Source: Udaeobacter sp963725505
GTDB lineage: Bacteria; Verrucomicrobiota; Verrucomicrobiia; Chthoniobacterales; UBA10450
Reading direction: 5' to 3'
Assembly: GCA_963725505.1 (NCBI GenBank)
Contig: CAVRYN010000015.1
Coordinates: forward strand, 1-64,000
DNA length: 64,000 nt
In this document: one piece after another, positions 18,405-28,091 of the stretch
How the letters are laid out: each line of letters opens with the position of its first letter
How positions within the stretch are numbered: position 1 is the stretch's first letter
Program-made: the position numbers and the translations under genes
Notes under the pieces: model-generated
What the model was told of the DNA's origin: nothing
Databases searched by the model: none
The model's input: the letters and a program-made list of their open reading frames with translations, nothing else

Positions 18405-19124
18405 TTAGCGCGCGAGAATTTCGGGATCGCGCACGTCGGCCCATTGGCCGTGCAGCTCGAGCGCCTTCACTTTTCTGGCCGGATTGCGCGAGATCACGAA
18501 TTGCGTCGGTCAATTCGTATTCACCGCGTGGTGACGGTTTCAGTTTTGCGGTGAATTCGAAAATGCTGGGCCGAAACGCGTAGAGACCGGCGTTGTACAA
18601 CGGAACAGCGTCTCGTCGCGGGCCGCTCCGGCTGTCGATTTTTCGCGAAGGTCGACGAAGCTCCATGTGCTCGTTCAGAAAAACGGCGCCGCCTTTGCTG
18701 ACGTCCTCACCGCGCGTCACGGTGATGATTGCCTTCGACGTTCGTCCGGAAGATCGGCAACGCGGTTGTAATTCGTCGGATCGACCAGGATGTCGCCGTA
18801 GCTCAAAACGAACGGAGAATCCCCGACAAAATCACGGGCAAGATCGACAACGCGACCGGTTCCATCCTGCACCGTCTGTGTCGTGTATTGAATGGCGGTA
18901 TTGTAACGCAGACCGTCGCCTAGAAAATTTCGCACCGTATCGCCGCGGTAGCCGACGACGATAAGAAACTCGCGTATTCCCGCATCGCGCAGTCCTTCGA
19001 CGATATGCTGCAAGACTGGTTTGCCGCGCACTGCGATCATCGGTTTGGGAAGATCGGCAGTCAGTTCGCGCATGCGTGTGCCGCGCCCCGCGGCGAGGAT
19101 TACCGCTTTGTCGATCTTGATCAT
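18405..19124 (-). pseudogene. Sugar-1-phosphate nucleotidyltransferase, multiply frameshifted
   Basis: The N-terminal frame (19124 to about 18745) is a good NTP_transferase: KAVILAAGRGTRMRELTADLPKPM, GKPVLQHIVEGL, YGDILVDPTNYNRVADLP. It then breaks. Homology resumes in a second frame (AIITVTRGEDVSKGGAVFLNEH), passes to another (VDLREKSTAGAARDET), returns (LYNAGLYAFRPSIFEFTAKLKPSPRGEYELTDAI), then shifts again near 18474 to VKALELHGQWADVRDPEILAR and TAA at 18405-18407. At least four single-base-type shifts in about 350 bp make it either a decaying gene or poorly assembled. An intact enzyme would make an NDP-sugar. Confidence 0.8.
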
Positions 19125-19152
19125 ATTGATAGAGTCGGCGCGCTGCGACGAT

Positions 19153-19192
19153 CCTCCGAAAGCTTTCGGGGCAGCGCGGCGTACCTACCGTC
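19153..19192 (+). repeat. Dispersed TCCGAAAGCTTTCGG / GTACCTACCGTC repeat, copy 1
   Basis: The palindrome TCCGAAAGCTTTCGG followed by GTACCTACCGTC. The same two modules recur at 37452-37491 in another arrangement. It lies immediately before the propeller-protein stop. Confidence 0.55.
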
Positions 19193-22100
19193 AATCAGTC
19201 TTCTTTTCTATGACGATTAGTGCAGGCAAATTGGCTTGCTTGATCAGCTCGCTTACCTTTGGCAAATCTTGGCTTTTGAGCTGCGCCCATTTGTTTAATT
19301 GCTCGTCGAGCTGGCTGCTCAATGTTTGAAAGACGTCCAGTTGCGGTTTGGTCGGTTCAGCATCGCCGTACTCAATGGCGTGACTAAACGTGTCAAACCG
19401 CTCGTTCAACATGTTTGGGAAAGCGAGGTTCGCTTCCGAACCTTTCATGTTCACTTGAATGAGCTTCTGCTCCACTTCGGACATTTTGTGATCGACATCG
19501 TCCGCAACTGCGAGTGCTGGCTTTAAACGTTGATCGTCGCTGAAACGTTTGTGCAGCATTTGAATCTGCGATCTGAGATCACGGATTTCGTTGACGGCCT
19601 GATGCAGCTGTGAAATCCGATCCTTCACCTGTGTGGATAACGTGAACTGTTTTTGCACTGCTGCTTCCTTTCCTTTCGTTCGCGGATCGATTACCAAATG
19701 CAGCGGCGCGGTCTGCGACTTCCCGCCAACAGTCAGTTTCACTTGATAATCCCCCGGTAACGCGAGTGGACCCTTGGGGCCGGTACCGGAATAAAACGCG
19801 CCCGGGATTTGAATGGGGTCATCGTACCGCAGATCCCATGCGAACCGGTTCATCCCTTCGTTGGCTGGAATCGTCTTCACCCGCTCGATGCGATCCGGCC
19901 ATTCAGGCGGTTGCTCGCCTTCTTTTTTCTCCTTACTGGAAAGACGCCTGACGACTTTGCCTGAAGCATCGAGAATCTCCAGGGAGACCTCTTCCTTCGG
20001 GGCGGTCTTGAAATAATAATCGATGAGTGCCCCGGAAGGCGGGTTATCACCCACTGGCTGGCGTTTGTCGAATTCCTCCGGGTAATGCAAACGCAACGCA
20101 GTCTGCGGTTGATACAGGATGACGTCCGCCGCGGCAGATTGCGCGTTCACCTGACGAACCGGCGTTAAATCGTCCAGCACCCAGAATGAACGCCCATGTG
20201 TCGCCACCACGAGATCGTCATCTTTGACGACCAGATCATGAATCGGTGTTACCGGCAGATTCAATTGCAACGGCTGCCAGTGCGCACCGTCATCGAACGA
20301 AACAAAGACGCCGAGTTCGGTCCCTGCGTAGAGCAGTCCTTTACGTTTGGGATCTTCGCGAACTGCATGCACGTACGCGCCATCAGGAATGCCGTGCACG
20401 ATCGAGCTCCAGTTTTTCCCTAAATCAGTGGTCTTAAAAATGTACGGCTTAAAGTCGTCGAGTTTGTGCCGATCCACCGCGACATAAGCGGTGTTGCCGT
20501 CGTGCGGAGATGGTTCGATCAAATCGACCGTGCTCCACTCGGGCATTTTCGGTGTGACCTTCGACCAATTCTGACCGTCGTCGGTAGTAACCTGAACGAG
20601 TCCATCATCTGTGCCTGCCCAGAGCGTTCCTTGTTTTACCGGCGATTCAGCCAGCGCAAACACCGTGTCGTAATATTCGACCGAGGTAATGTCGTTCGTC
20701 AGGGGACCACCACTTGGCTGCTGCTTCGACTTGTCGTTGCGCGTGAGATCACCACTAATTTGTGCCCAGCTTTGTCCGTGATCCGTCGATTTAAAAACGC
20801 ACTCGCCAGCTGTGTAAATCACATCAGGGTTGTGCGGCGAAAGCATGAGCGGCGTGACCCATTGAAAGCGATGGGCGAGATCGACGGCACCATGCCCGGA
20901 GTTATCGATCGGCACGGGACTTACGTCCTGCACGTCCTCTCTATTTTTATCGTAGCGATTGATGAAGCCTTCATTATTTGAATAGATGATGTGCCAATCG
21001 CGCGGGTCTGGCACGACGAAGCCGCATTCGCCGCCACCTGCTTCGAACCAATCCTGCCGCCCGATCGCGCCCCAGTCAGTGCGGCTGGCGATGCAGACGT
21101 TCGAGTTGTCCTGTTGGGCGCCGTAAATGTGGTAGGGAAACGCGTTGTCCACAGCGACATGGTAAAATTGTGCGGTGGGCTGGTTGTTTTGTGTTGTCCA
21201 TGTTTTGCCGCCGTCGATGGAAATGCTGGCGCCGCCGTCGCTCGTGTTTGCGATGCGATTTGGGTTCGTCGGATCAATCCAGAACCCATGATGATCACCA
21301 TGACGCGCGGGCAAAAGAGTGAAATTCTTTCCACCATCGACCGATTTAAAAAGTCCCGTGTTTAAAAGGTAAACGGTGTCTGGGGATTTCGGGTCAGCAT
21401 AAACTTTGCTGAAATACCAGGCACGCTGACGAAACCGGCCATCGTCGTTCACGCGAGTCCAATGCTGCCCGGCGTCATCCGAGCGGTAGAGGCCGCCTTC
21501 CTTGGCCTCGATGATCGCATAGACGCGATTGGAATCGGCTCCAGAAACGGCGATGCCGATCTTGCCCAGGATCCCGCCAGGAAGACCATTGCCTTCGAGA
21601 CGTTTCCATGTCACGCCGTTATCTTCTGAGCGGTAAAGTCCGCTGCCTGGGCCGCCACTGGAGAAAAACCATGGTTGCCGTCGCGCCTGCCACAGCGATG
21701 CGAACACGATGTTCGGATTATGCGGATCGAAAACGATGTCGATCCCACCAGTGTTTTCATCTTTCGATAAAACTTTCGCCCAGGTTTTGCCGCCGTCGGT
21801 GGTACGAAAAATTCCGCGCTCCTGATTTGGACCGAACGCGTGACCCAACGCCGCAACGAGAACCACATTCTCATTTCTCGGATCGACAATCAGCGCGCCG
21901 ATCTGCCTCGTATCCTTAAGGCCAACGTTCTCCCAGGTTTTTCCGCCGTCGATCGATTTGAAGACTCCGGTGCCGTACGTGGTGTTGCCGCGAATGGCCC
22001 CTTCGCCCGTGCCTGCGTAAATCACATTGTGATCCGATTGCGCGACTGCAATCGCGCCGATCGAAGAAATCGGTTGCTTATCGAAAAGTGGAATCCAGTT

Positions 22101-22376
22101 CGCGCCGCCGTCGGTCGTTTTCCAGACTCCGCCCGCGACCGCTCCGAAATAATACGTGTCTGGCTCGCCAACGACACCTTCGATTGCCAGAGCGCGCCCA
22201 CCACGAAAGGGACCGATTTGTCTCCAGCGCATTCCATTAAACAACTTTTCATCGATCGCTCCCGTTGACGTTGGGGTGGGGGATGAAGCCGATCGAAGAG
22301 AAGATGCGAGAAGGAATACAGAAAGAGCGAAAATGATTTTAACCAGTCTGAGAGAACCGTAATTTGGCGTAATCAT
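19191..22376 (-). CDS. Large secreted Asp-box beta-propeller protein (sortilin/VPS10-like)
   Basis: 1061 residues with a signal peptide (about 10-30). About eleven Asp-box motifs (S/T-x-D-x-G-x-x-W) are visible: TTDGGANW, SIDGGKTW, TTDGGKTW, SEDNGVTW, SDDAGQHW, SIDGGKTW, STDHGQSW, TTDDGQNW, TTDLGKNW, SFDDGAHW. These mark stacked propellers as in sortilin/VPS10 and GH74-like proteins. After the propellers are a beta domain (about 740-900) and a helical tail (about 900-1060). GH74 catalytic acids were not identified, so enzyme activity is not asserted. Stand-alone gene. Confidence 0.75.
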   Translation of the reverse strand: MITPNYGSLRLVKIIFALSVFLLASSLRSASSPTPTSTGAIDEKLFNGMRWRQIGPFRGGRALAIEGVVGEPDTYYFGAVAGGVWKTTDGGANWIPLFDKQPISSIGAIAVAQSDHNVIYAGTGEGAIRGNTTYGTGVFKSIDGGKTWENVGLKDTRQIGALIVDPRNENVVLVAALGHAFGPNQERGIFRTTDGGKTWAKVLSKDENTGGIDIVFDPHNPNIVFASLWQARRQPWFFSSGGPGSGLYRSEDNGVTWKRLEGNGLPGGILGKIGIAVSGADSNRVYAIIEAKEGGLYRSDDAGQHWTRVNDDGRFRQRAWYFSKVYADPKSPDTVYLLNTGLFKSVDGGKNFTLLPARHGDHHGFWIDPTNPNRIANTSDGGASISIDGGKTWTTQNNQPTAQFYHVAVDNAFPYHIYGAQQDNSNVCIASRTDWGAIGRQDWFEAGGGECGFVVPDPRDWHIIYSNNEGFINRYDKNREDVQDVSPVPIDNSGHGAVDLAHRFQWVTPLMLSPHNPDVIYTAGECVFKSTDHGQSWAQISGDLTRNDKSKQQPSGGPLTNDITSVEYYDTVFALAESPVKQGTLWAGTDDGLVQVTTDDGQNWSKVTPKMPEWSTVDLIEPSPHDGNTAYVAVDRHKLDDFKPYIFKTTDLGKNWSSIVHGIPDGAYVHAVREDPKRKGLLYAGTELGVFVSFDDGAHWQPLQLNLPVTPIHDLVVKDDDLVVATHGRSFWVLDDLTPVRQVNAQSAAADVILYQPQTALRLHYPEEFDKRQPVGDNPPSGALIDYYFKTAPKEEVSLEILDASGKVVRRLSSKEKKEGEQPPEWPDRIERVKTIPANEGMNRFAWDLRYDDPIQIPGAFYSGTGPKGPLALPGDYQVKLTVGGKSQTAPLHLVIDPRTKGKEAAVQKQFTLSTQVKDRISQLHQAVNEIRDLRSQIQMLHKRFSDDQRLKPALAVADDVDHKMSEVEQKLIQVNMKGSEANLAFPNMLNERFDTFSHAIEYGDAEPTKPQLDVFQTLSSQLDEQLNKWAQLKSQDLPKVSELIKQANLPALIVIEKKTD

Positions 22377-22473
22377 CCGCCTAAAGTGGAAAGTTTGCGA
22401 TTCAGTTCAACTGGAATCGCGCTATACGCAGCGGACCTAGCTCCGCGCTCCAACCGCATCCAGGAAAAATTAC

Positions 22474-23472
22474 TTAAGCATTAATCGCAGCCATTCCGGG
22501 CGCGTGGGCTTCCAACGCAGTGCCACCCGCTGAGCCGCCACCAAAGTGCCGTGCGGCGTAATAAGAGCCAATCACCAGTACTGCTGCAATCAGCTGCGCA
22601 ACGAGGGTTTCAACTGTTGGGAACACTGCGAACCAGAGACCCATCCAGGGTGGAATGTAAGGCTTCAACGAGTCGATGGGCGTTGTGGGAATCCAATGTG
22701 CCAGCTGCATTTCCTGCGCTTGGTCGCCAACCATAACAAGCAACACGACTCCCAGGAGAATCCCGGTGGTGATTAACATTTTGCGGTACGGCAGACGCTG
22801 CTGGAGAAAAAAGGTCAGCACGGCCACCATTCCTGTCAGCACCATGCCCAGCAGCGCCCCTTTTAGTACTACCCCGCCGCCCAACTTCAGATTATAGCTT
22901 TGCAAAAAAAGCACGACTTCAAAGCCTTCCCGATACAAGGAGGTGAATCCGAGCAGGATCAATCCCCACCACAGACGCGACTGTGAAATCTCAGCGGCGC
23001 GCGCATTTTCCAGTAACGCTTTGCGTCGTCGATTATGGGCGCGAATCCAGCCGCCCCAATAAATCTTATGGAAAAACCAATTCATGATCACGAGCAGAAC
23101 AACCACGGCAAGCAGTCCCGTCGCGGCTTGAAGATCGAGCGCCGACATGTTGTCGCTAAGCGAGCCGACAATTCGCACCGCAATACACCACGTGATTAAG
23201 GTCGCGACAAACGCCAGCCCCGCGCCGAAAGCGACCGGGCGGCGATGCATGCGCTTCGTGCCAGTCATACTGGCGGTGATGGCGGCCAACACGAGAATGC
23301 ATTCCAATCCCTCTCGAAACACTAGAACGCCAATATCGAGGAATGCGACGGTCGGGCTGGTATTGGGGCGCATTGGATCAGGCGCACCGTGTGCGGTGAC
23401 TCCCTGCCAGACCAGCATTGTGATCACAAAAAGCGCGGCTGCGACGACACCAATGCGCAGAGCAAGCTTCAT
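22474..23472 (-). CDS. FTR1-family iron permease
   Basis: 332 residues, about seven membrane spans. Both signature REGxE motifs are present: FREGLECILVLAA (about 54) and YREGFEVVLFLQS (about 182), which bind iron during transport. Homologues are EfeU/FTR1, importing ferric or oxidised ferrous iron. No partner (EfeO/EfeB, cupredoxin or multicopper oxidase) lies beside it in this window. The C-terminus carries a His-containing GGGSAGGTALEAH tail. Confidence 0.85.
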   Translation of the reverse strand: MKLALRIGVVAAALFVITMLVWQGVTAHGAPDPMRPNTSPTVAFLDIGVLVFREGLECILVLAAITASMTGTKRMHRRPVAFGAGLAFVATLITWCIAVRIVGSLSDNMSALDLQAATGLLAVVVLLVIMNWFFHKIYWGGWIRAHNRRRKALLENARAAEISQSRLWWGLILLGFTSLYREGFEVVLFLQSYNLKLGGGVVLKGALLGMVLTGMVAVLTFFLQQRLPYRKMLITTGILLGVVLLVMVGDQAQEMQLAHWIPTTPIDSLKPYIPPWMGLWFAVFPTVETLVAQLIAAVLVIGSYYAARHFGGGSAGGTALEAHAPGMAAINA

Positions 23473-23654
23473 TTCGGCTGGGAACTTATCACAGAGACAA
23501 CCTAACTGCTGCCGATCAGTTGCATTTTTTTAGCGGCTGCTTGCTAGTGCGAAGGACACGCCCGGCACGTCATTTAATCGCGTCGGGAATTGCCGGCGCC
23601 GCGATTTGTCTGCGGCCCCGGTTGTGATTTTGCGTCGATCGAGTAACTTCGGCG

Positions 23655-24128
23655 GTGCAACGTTTTCGGGCGTTTACGTTAATCGAGATTGCCCTGTCCA
23701 TTTTCATACTGATGCTGCTGCTAATGCTGGCGGTGCCCAGCTTGAGCGGCGTCATCGCAAGCAGGCGGCTGAAGCAATCCCTGGAAGGATTCAACAATCT
23801 CGTGCGCCAGGCGCAGGAGCGAAGTGTGACGGAGCGCAGGCCGTACTTGATCGTTTGGAGCAAGGGTCGTGTGCTGTTGCGTCCGGAAGTTTTTGGAGAA
23901 GGTGAGGAAGTCAAAGCGACGGCGGAGCTTCGTCTCGGCAAGGGAAGCGTGCTGTGGCTGTCCTTGCCTGCAGCATTCACGGAAAAGCATCCGGCGGAAT
24001 GGATATTCTGGCCATCGGGAAACTGCGAACCGGCGATTGTTCAGTTTAAAGGCCCCGCTGGTTTATGGGCGGCAAGTTATTCGCCCCTCACTGCGCAGCC
24101 GGAGGTTACCCAGTATGCAGCCCGGTGA
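23655..24128 (+). CDS. Type II secretion minor pseudopilin, GspH-like
   Basis: 157 residues from GTG. The prepilin N-terminus RAFTLIEIALSIFILMLLLMLAVPSLSG has the conserved Glu at +5 after the presumed cleavage, here after Ala, not Gly. A long helix (RRLKQSLEGFNNLVRQAQERSVTERRPYLIVW) leads into a beta domain, as in GspH/FimT. First gene of a plus-strand pseudopilin cluster. Confidence 0.75.
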   Translation: MQRFRAFTLIEIALSIFILMLLLMLAVPSLSGVIASRRLKQSLEGFNNLVRQAQERSVTERRPYLIVWSKGRVLLRPEVFGEGEEVKATAELRLGKGSVLWLSLPAAFTEKHPAEWIFWPSGNCEPAIVQFKGPAGLWAASYSPLTAQPEVTQYAAR

Positions 24129-24180
24129 GCAACAGCGGAGAAATGGATTGATGGCGAGATGGAGTAGTGGAATTTCGAAC

Positions 24181-24209
24181 ATTCCAACACTCCAACACTC
24201 CAATACTCC
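24181..24209 (+). repeat. Short tandem repeat CCAACACT-type
   Basis: Three to four imperfect copies of an 8-9 base ACTCCAACACTCC unit sit between the GspH-like and GspI-like genes and form the spacer just before the preferred ATG at 24211. Confidence 0.55.
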
Positions 24210-24210
24210 C

Positions 24211-24630
24211 ATGGCGCCCGCGAGACGAATGCAGCTTCGCGCAAGACTGAGATCCGCATTCGCCCTCTACGAGGTTCTTCTCGGCGTGGCGATCTTTGCT
24301 GTCGGCGTGATCGCGCTCGGACGCGCGGTCGAGAATTGTCTCAATGCCAGCACGATCAGCGCGGAAGAAAGCGCTGTGCGACAGATTTTATCCGATCGGA
24401 TGGCGGTGATTCAAGCGGCGCCGGGCGTGCCGGACCCGGAGAAGGAATTCAAGATCAACAGTAATTACGGCATGGTAAGGTTGATCCAGAAAAGTGCGCC
24501 TGCGGAGTTGACTGAAGAGGACAAGACGCTCCTGAGCGGAATTAATCTTGTCACGTTGACCGCTCAATGGCAGCACGCCGGCGTCCCGCAGTCGAAACGG
24601 ATTCAGTTTTATGTTTATCGGTCCGGTTGA
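24211..24630 (+). CDS. Type II secretion minor pseudopilin, GspI-like
   Basis: About 139 residues. The prepilin motif SAFALYEVLLGVAIFAVGVIALGRAVENCLNA has Glu at +5 after an Ala-type cleavage site, then the GspI-type beta core (VTLTAQWQHAGVPQSKRIQFYVY). ATG 24211 or 24229 are both possible; the longer frame from 23869 overlaps the previous gene and repeat DNA. Minor pseudopilins I, J and K cap the secretion pseudopilus. Confidence 0.75.
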   Translation: MAPARRMQLRARLRSAFALYEVLLGVAIFAVGVIALGRAVENCLNASTISAEESAVRQILSDRMAVIQAAPGVPDPEKEFKINSNYGMVRLIQKSAPAELTEEDKTLLSGINLVTLTAQWQHAGVPQSKRIQFYVYRSG

Positions 24631-24634
24631 GAAA

Positions 24635-25267
24635 ATGAAACGGCGAAACGGCGAATCGGTGAATCGGTGCGCGTTCACGTTGCTCGAGATTATGCTGGCA
24701 GTGACGATCATGGGAATGATGTCGTTGGCGATCTTTCGCTTTGTGCAAGCGAACATGATCGCGATGCAGCTCTCGTCGGGTACAGCTGCTGCGGATGCGC
24801 AATATGACGGGTTGCGTGATTTGCTCACGGCCCAATGGCAAAGCCTGAGTCCGTTGCGCGCGAACATGATCGGAGAGCCGTTCAAGTTGGGCGATCGCGA
24901 GCGCGACGAAATAAAGTGGAGTTGTAGTGCAGGACCCGCACTGCTGACTCGCTATGCGGCGGGTGACTTTAACGTTACGCTGAGGTTGCAACCGGAAAGC
25001 GAAAAAGGCGACCGGCTGGATCTTGGTTTTTTACGAAAACCGCAAAAAAGTTCCGACGTTGGCGAGGCACAGGAGAATTGGGTGCCATTGATCAAGAATG
25101 TGACCAGCCTCGAATTCAGCTATTTCGATCCGGGCGCGAATAATTGGTTGCCGCGGTGGCCGGGAGGCCGCCTGCCATCACTTATCAAGATTACTGTGGG
25201 ACGTACGGATTCAAGTGTCCCATGGGAAGCAATTGTTCCACTGAGAAGAACACCGTATTCCCAATGA
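24635..25267 (+). CDS. Type II secretion minor pseudopilin, GspJ-like
   Basis: About 210 residues. NRCAFTLLEIMLAVTIMGMMSLAIFRFV is a classic type IV pilin-like N-terminus. The C-terminal beta domain (VTSLEFSYFDPGANNWLPRWPG, LPSLIKITV) fits GspJ. The start at 24635 follows the GspI-like stop by 4 bp; the earlier ATG at 24611 would overlap. The end overlaps the GspK-like ATG (ATGA). Confidence 0.8.
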   Translation: MKRRNGESVNRCAFTLLEIMLAVTIMGMMSLAIFRFVQANMIAMQLSSGTAAADAQYDGLRDLLTAQWQSLSPLRANMIGEPFKLGDRERDEIKWSCSAGPALLTRYAAGDFNVTLRLQPESEKGDRLDLGFLRKPQKSSDVGEAQENWVPLIKNVTSLEFSYFDPGANNWLPRWPGGRLPSLIKITVGRTDSSVPWEAIVPLRRTPYSQ

Positions 25268-26250
25268 AAGGACCTCCTGAAAAATTGAAATCAGATCGGG
25301 GCGCTGCGCTACTGCTATCACTTTGGGCGCTATTTTTGCTCAGCGCGATGGTGATCTCATGGGCACTCAGCATCAATTCGCGCCTCGTGATTTCCAGCAC
25401 TGCGAACCGGGTTTTGGCCGCTGAAGCAATGGCAGCTTCGGGCGCCGACGTTGCCTTATGCCGCGAGATCACGCCGAGCTCGCCAAACTTGCACAGGCAA
25501 ATGGGCGACGGAGAAAGTTACGACGTACAGATAACCGGGGAATGCGGTCGCCTGAATTTGAATTTCCTTACCCAGGGGGAAGACCCGAACAAACTGCGAA
25601 TTCTTCGCCAGTATCTCAATCTCAAGGGCATAGACTTAAACGACCTCGACGTCATGATGGATTCTCTGCTCGATTGGGTGTCGCAAAATAGAGGACTTCA
25701 CCACCTCAATGCGTGTCCCGAGACCGATGATTATCATCCGCCTCACGCTGGTCAGCTGTTTTCTGTAGATGAACTCAAAAAAGTCTGTGGCTGGGAAGAA
25801 TTTACGTCCAAGCCTGGCTGGGAGCAGGATTTCACGGTCGTAGGCAACTGTGGTCCTATTGATCTCGCTTGGGCATCGCGCGATGTGTTGCGCGCATTGC
25901 CGGGCTTGGGAGACGATGCGGTTGATCGTTTTCTTCAGTTACGGCGCGGGCCCGACGGAATCGATGGAACGGCTGATGATTTTCAATTCGTTACAACTGG
26001 TGGATCATCGGTGCCGCCTGAGATTCAAGCTGCGTTAGGTTTGAATCCACAGCAATTTCAACAGATTCAGGCGTTGGTTCAATTTAAAGGCCCGGTCATG
26101 CACATTGTGAGTGTAGGAAAATCACGTGAGGTTACGCGCTCCGTAGAAATGATAGTGTTGAAACAGGTCGTGTCGGGTGGGGCACCAGCTGGCAGCACAA
26201 CTGTGCTCGGAGTTGGTCGGCCTCAAGTATTCAGTTGGAAGGAGCTTTGA
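25264..26250 (+). CDS. Type II secretion protein GspK-like
   Basis: About 328 residues. The N-terminal segment GAALLLSLWALFLLSAMVISWALSINSR is the GspK membrane helix, whose Glu at +5 is missing as is usual for K. The body holds LNFLTQGEDPNKLRILRQYL, LDVMMDSLLDWV and the helix-hairpin-like ALPGLGDDAVDRFLQLRRG. GspK forms the tip of the pseudopilus with I and J. ATG 25264 overlaps the gspJ-like stop by four bases. Confidence 0.8.
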   Translation: MKGPPEKLKSDRGAALLLSLWALFLLSAMVISWALSINSRLVISSTANRVLAAEAMAASGADVALCREITPSSPNLHRQMGDGESYDVQITGECGRLNLNFLTQGEDPNKLRILRQYLNLKGIDLNDLDVMMDSLLDWVSQNRGLHHLNACPETDDYHPPHAGQLFSVDELKKVCGWEEFTSKPGWEQDFTVVGNCGPIDLAWASRDVLRALPGLGDDAVDRFLQLRRGPDGIDGTADDFQFVTTGGSSVPPEIQAALGLNPQQFQQIQALVQFKGPVMHIVSVGKSREVTRSVEMIVLKQVVSGGAPAGSTTVLGVGRPQVFSWKEL

Positions 26251-27526
26251 TATCGAGCCCGGAACGCCATCAATTTTCATAATTCCAACGGCGCATGGTT
26301 GGAATTTTGTCCGTTCAGTTGAGCCCTCATTGGTGCGCGAAACTGCTGCGGCCAAAGCTGAGCAGAACGGCTCGTGGAATGTGCGTAAGCTACAAACGCT
26401 GGACGAAGCGGTGCCGCTGCTAGCTGCGACCGATGATTTTGTACTGGGTTTGCCTGTCTCGGCTGTGCTGGCCCAACGATTTCGCCTGCCGAGTGTGGAT
26501 CCGACGGAGTTTCCTGAAATGATTCGTATCCAGATCGAGAAACTCCTGCCGTTCGCGGCGGATGAAGTGACAACTGATTTTGAACTCATCGAGCAAGACG
26601 AGAACGAGAGCGTGGTTTCAGCCGTCGCAATCAGAAACCAACAACTTAAAGACATGGCTTCGCCACTGTTGGAGCGCGGTTACATTCCGCGACAAATCAC
26701 CGTCTATGCCGCGCAGCGCGCCAGCACCCATGCTCCCAAGGGAAATGCTGTTCTGATTTATCCGGAGGGCGAGACGCTCGTTTACGCCGTGACAGAGAAC
26801 GGAAAGCTGAGCCTTGCCCGGGTGTTTGAAGGCGGTAATGGCGAGCAACTGCAACTTGAACTGCCGCAGTTGCGATTGAGCGCCGAGCTACAGGGAATAG
26901 ATGCCTCGTCTCCGAACGTGTTGCTGGATGAGACCTGCTACGAACTGCGCGACACCGTGCAGGGGATTCTTTCCAGCCCCACCGAAATAGTTGGCATCGA
27001 GCTCCCACCAGCAGCGGTTAAGCTCAACCTTCTGCCGGAAAGCTGGCGACGCCGTCGGTTGCAACTGGTAAGGCAGGCAGAATGGCGGAAACGACTCCTT
27101 TGGGCAGGTGGCGCTTATGGCGCGCTTCTCTTTCTTTTGCTGCTGTATCTTGGCGTGATGCGGTTTCAAATGGGATGGATTGACCGGCGTATTAGGCTCG
27201 ACGCACCCGGAACCGAGTTTGTGCGCGCGACAGAAGCAAAGTGGAAAGCACTCGCGCCAGCGATTGATGCGCACTATTACCCGGTCGAAATCCTCGAGGA
27301 CCTCTTCGAAAGCCTGCCCTCCGCCGACGTGCGCATTACAGCGTACAACCAGTCGGCGCGGCAGATTTCCGTGGATGGCGAAGCGAATACGGCCGCTCTG
27401 GCTTACGAATTCATCGACAAAATAAAAAAGAATCCAGAGTTGCGGGCCTTCCAATTTGACATGGCCGCGCCTCGTATTTTGGCGAATAACCATGCGCAGT
27501 TTCGAGTGGAGGGAAAACCAAGATGA
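26177..27526 (+). CDS. GspL/PilM-PilN-like assembly platform protein
   Basis: Up to 449 residues. The N-terminal half (about 30-270) has an actin-like PilM/GspL fold (LPVSAVLAQRFRLPSVDPTEFPEMIRIQIEKLLPF). One membrane span (GALLFLLLLYLGVMRF) follows at about 315-335, then a PilN-like periplasmic domain. The start is uncertain: GTG 26177 overlaps the gspK-like gene by 74 bp, and an AAGGAG at 26238 points to a start near 26250 where only a non-canonical ATC is in frame. It should connect the secretion ATPase (not in window) to the pseudopilus machinery. Confidence 0.75.
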   Translation: MGHQLAAQLCSELVGLKYSVGRSFDIEPGTPSIFIIPTAHGWNFVRSVEPSLVRETAAAKAEQNGSWNVRKLQTLDEAVPLLAATDDFVLGLPVSAVLAQRFRLPSVDPTEFPEMIRIQIEKLLPFAADEVTTDFELIEQDENESVVSAVAIRNQQLKDMASPLLERGYIPRQITVYAAQRASTHAPKGNAVLIYPEGETLVYAVTENGKLSLARVFEGGNGEQLQLELPQLRLSAELQGIDASSPNVLLDETCYELRDTVQGILSSPTEIVGIELPPAAVKLNLLPESWRRRRLQLVRQAEWRKRLLWAGGAYGALLFLLLLYLGVMRFQMGWIDRRIRLDAPGTEFVRATEAKWKALAPAIDAHYYPVEILEDLFESLPSADVRITAYNQSARQISVDGEANTAALAYEFIDKIKKNPELRAFQFDMAAPRILANNHAQFRVEGKPR

Positions 27527-28074
27527 TCCCGGCGTGGTACCAACGAATGAATCCACGCGAGCGCCTGCTCTCATGGATAGTGGCCGGAACGGTGTTCGTG
27601 CTGCTCAACCTTTGGATTTTGAGCTGGATCTTCGGCGCGCTCGGTGGCGCCCGCAGGGAGCTGGCAACACGCAGAGCAACGTTGGCTGAGCAAGCCCTCT
27701 ACGTGAAAGAACGCGATCTGTGGATGAAACGTGACGAATGGATCCTGCAACATCAACCTACCCTCAAGAATCCAGCGGAAGCCTCCGACTTGCTTGATCA
27801 ATTGAAGGAGGTGGCCGGCAAATATAACATTCTGGTTGAGAATCCCCAGATCGGTCCCGGGGAGACCACGCCGTATCACCAGACGGTTTTTGCCTCTATT
27901 GAAACTAAAAGCCCGTGGCCGCCATTGGTGCATTTCCTTTACGATGTGCAACGGCCCGACACTTTTACCGTGTTCGAAAGTGTTAATCTTGCCATCGATG
28001 GGAGCGATCCCACAATGATGCGCGGCAAATTTAAAATCGCCCGATGGTTTGCGCCGGCGCAACCAACGAAGTAA
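27523..28074 (+). CDS. GspM/PilO-like protein
   Basis: 183 residues. A short cytoplasmic head, one span (IVAGTVFVLLNLWILSWIF) and a coiled-coil plus ferredoxin-like periplasmic part with LLDQLKEVAGKYNILVENPQI. This is the layout of GspM/PilO, which pairs with GspL/PilN. The ATG overlaps the previous stop (ATGA). Confidence 0.75.
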   Translation: MIPAWYQRMNPRERLLSWIVAGTVFVLLNLWILSWIFGALGGARRELATRRATLAEQALYVKERDLWMKRDEWILQHQPTLKNPAEASDLLDQLKEVAGKYNILVENPQIGPGETTPYHQTVFASIETKSPWPPLVHFLYDVQRPDTFTVFESVNLAIDGSDPTMMRGKFKIARWFAPAQPTK

Positions 28075-28091
28075 TAAATACCAGCAAGCTT

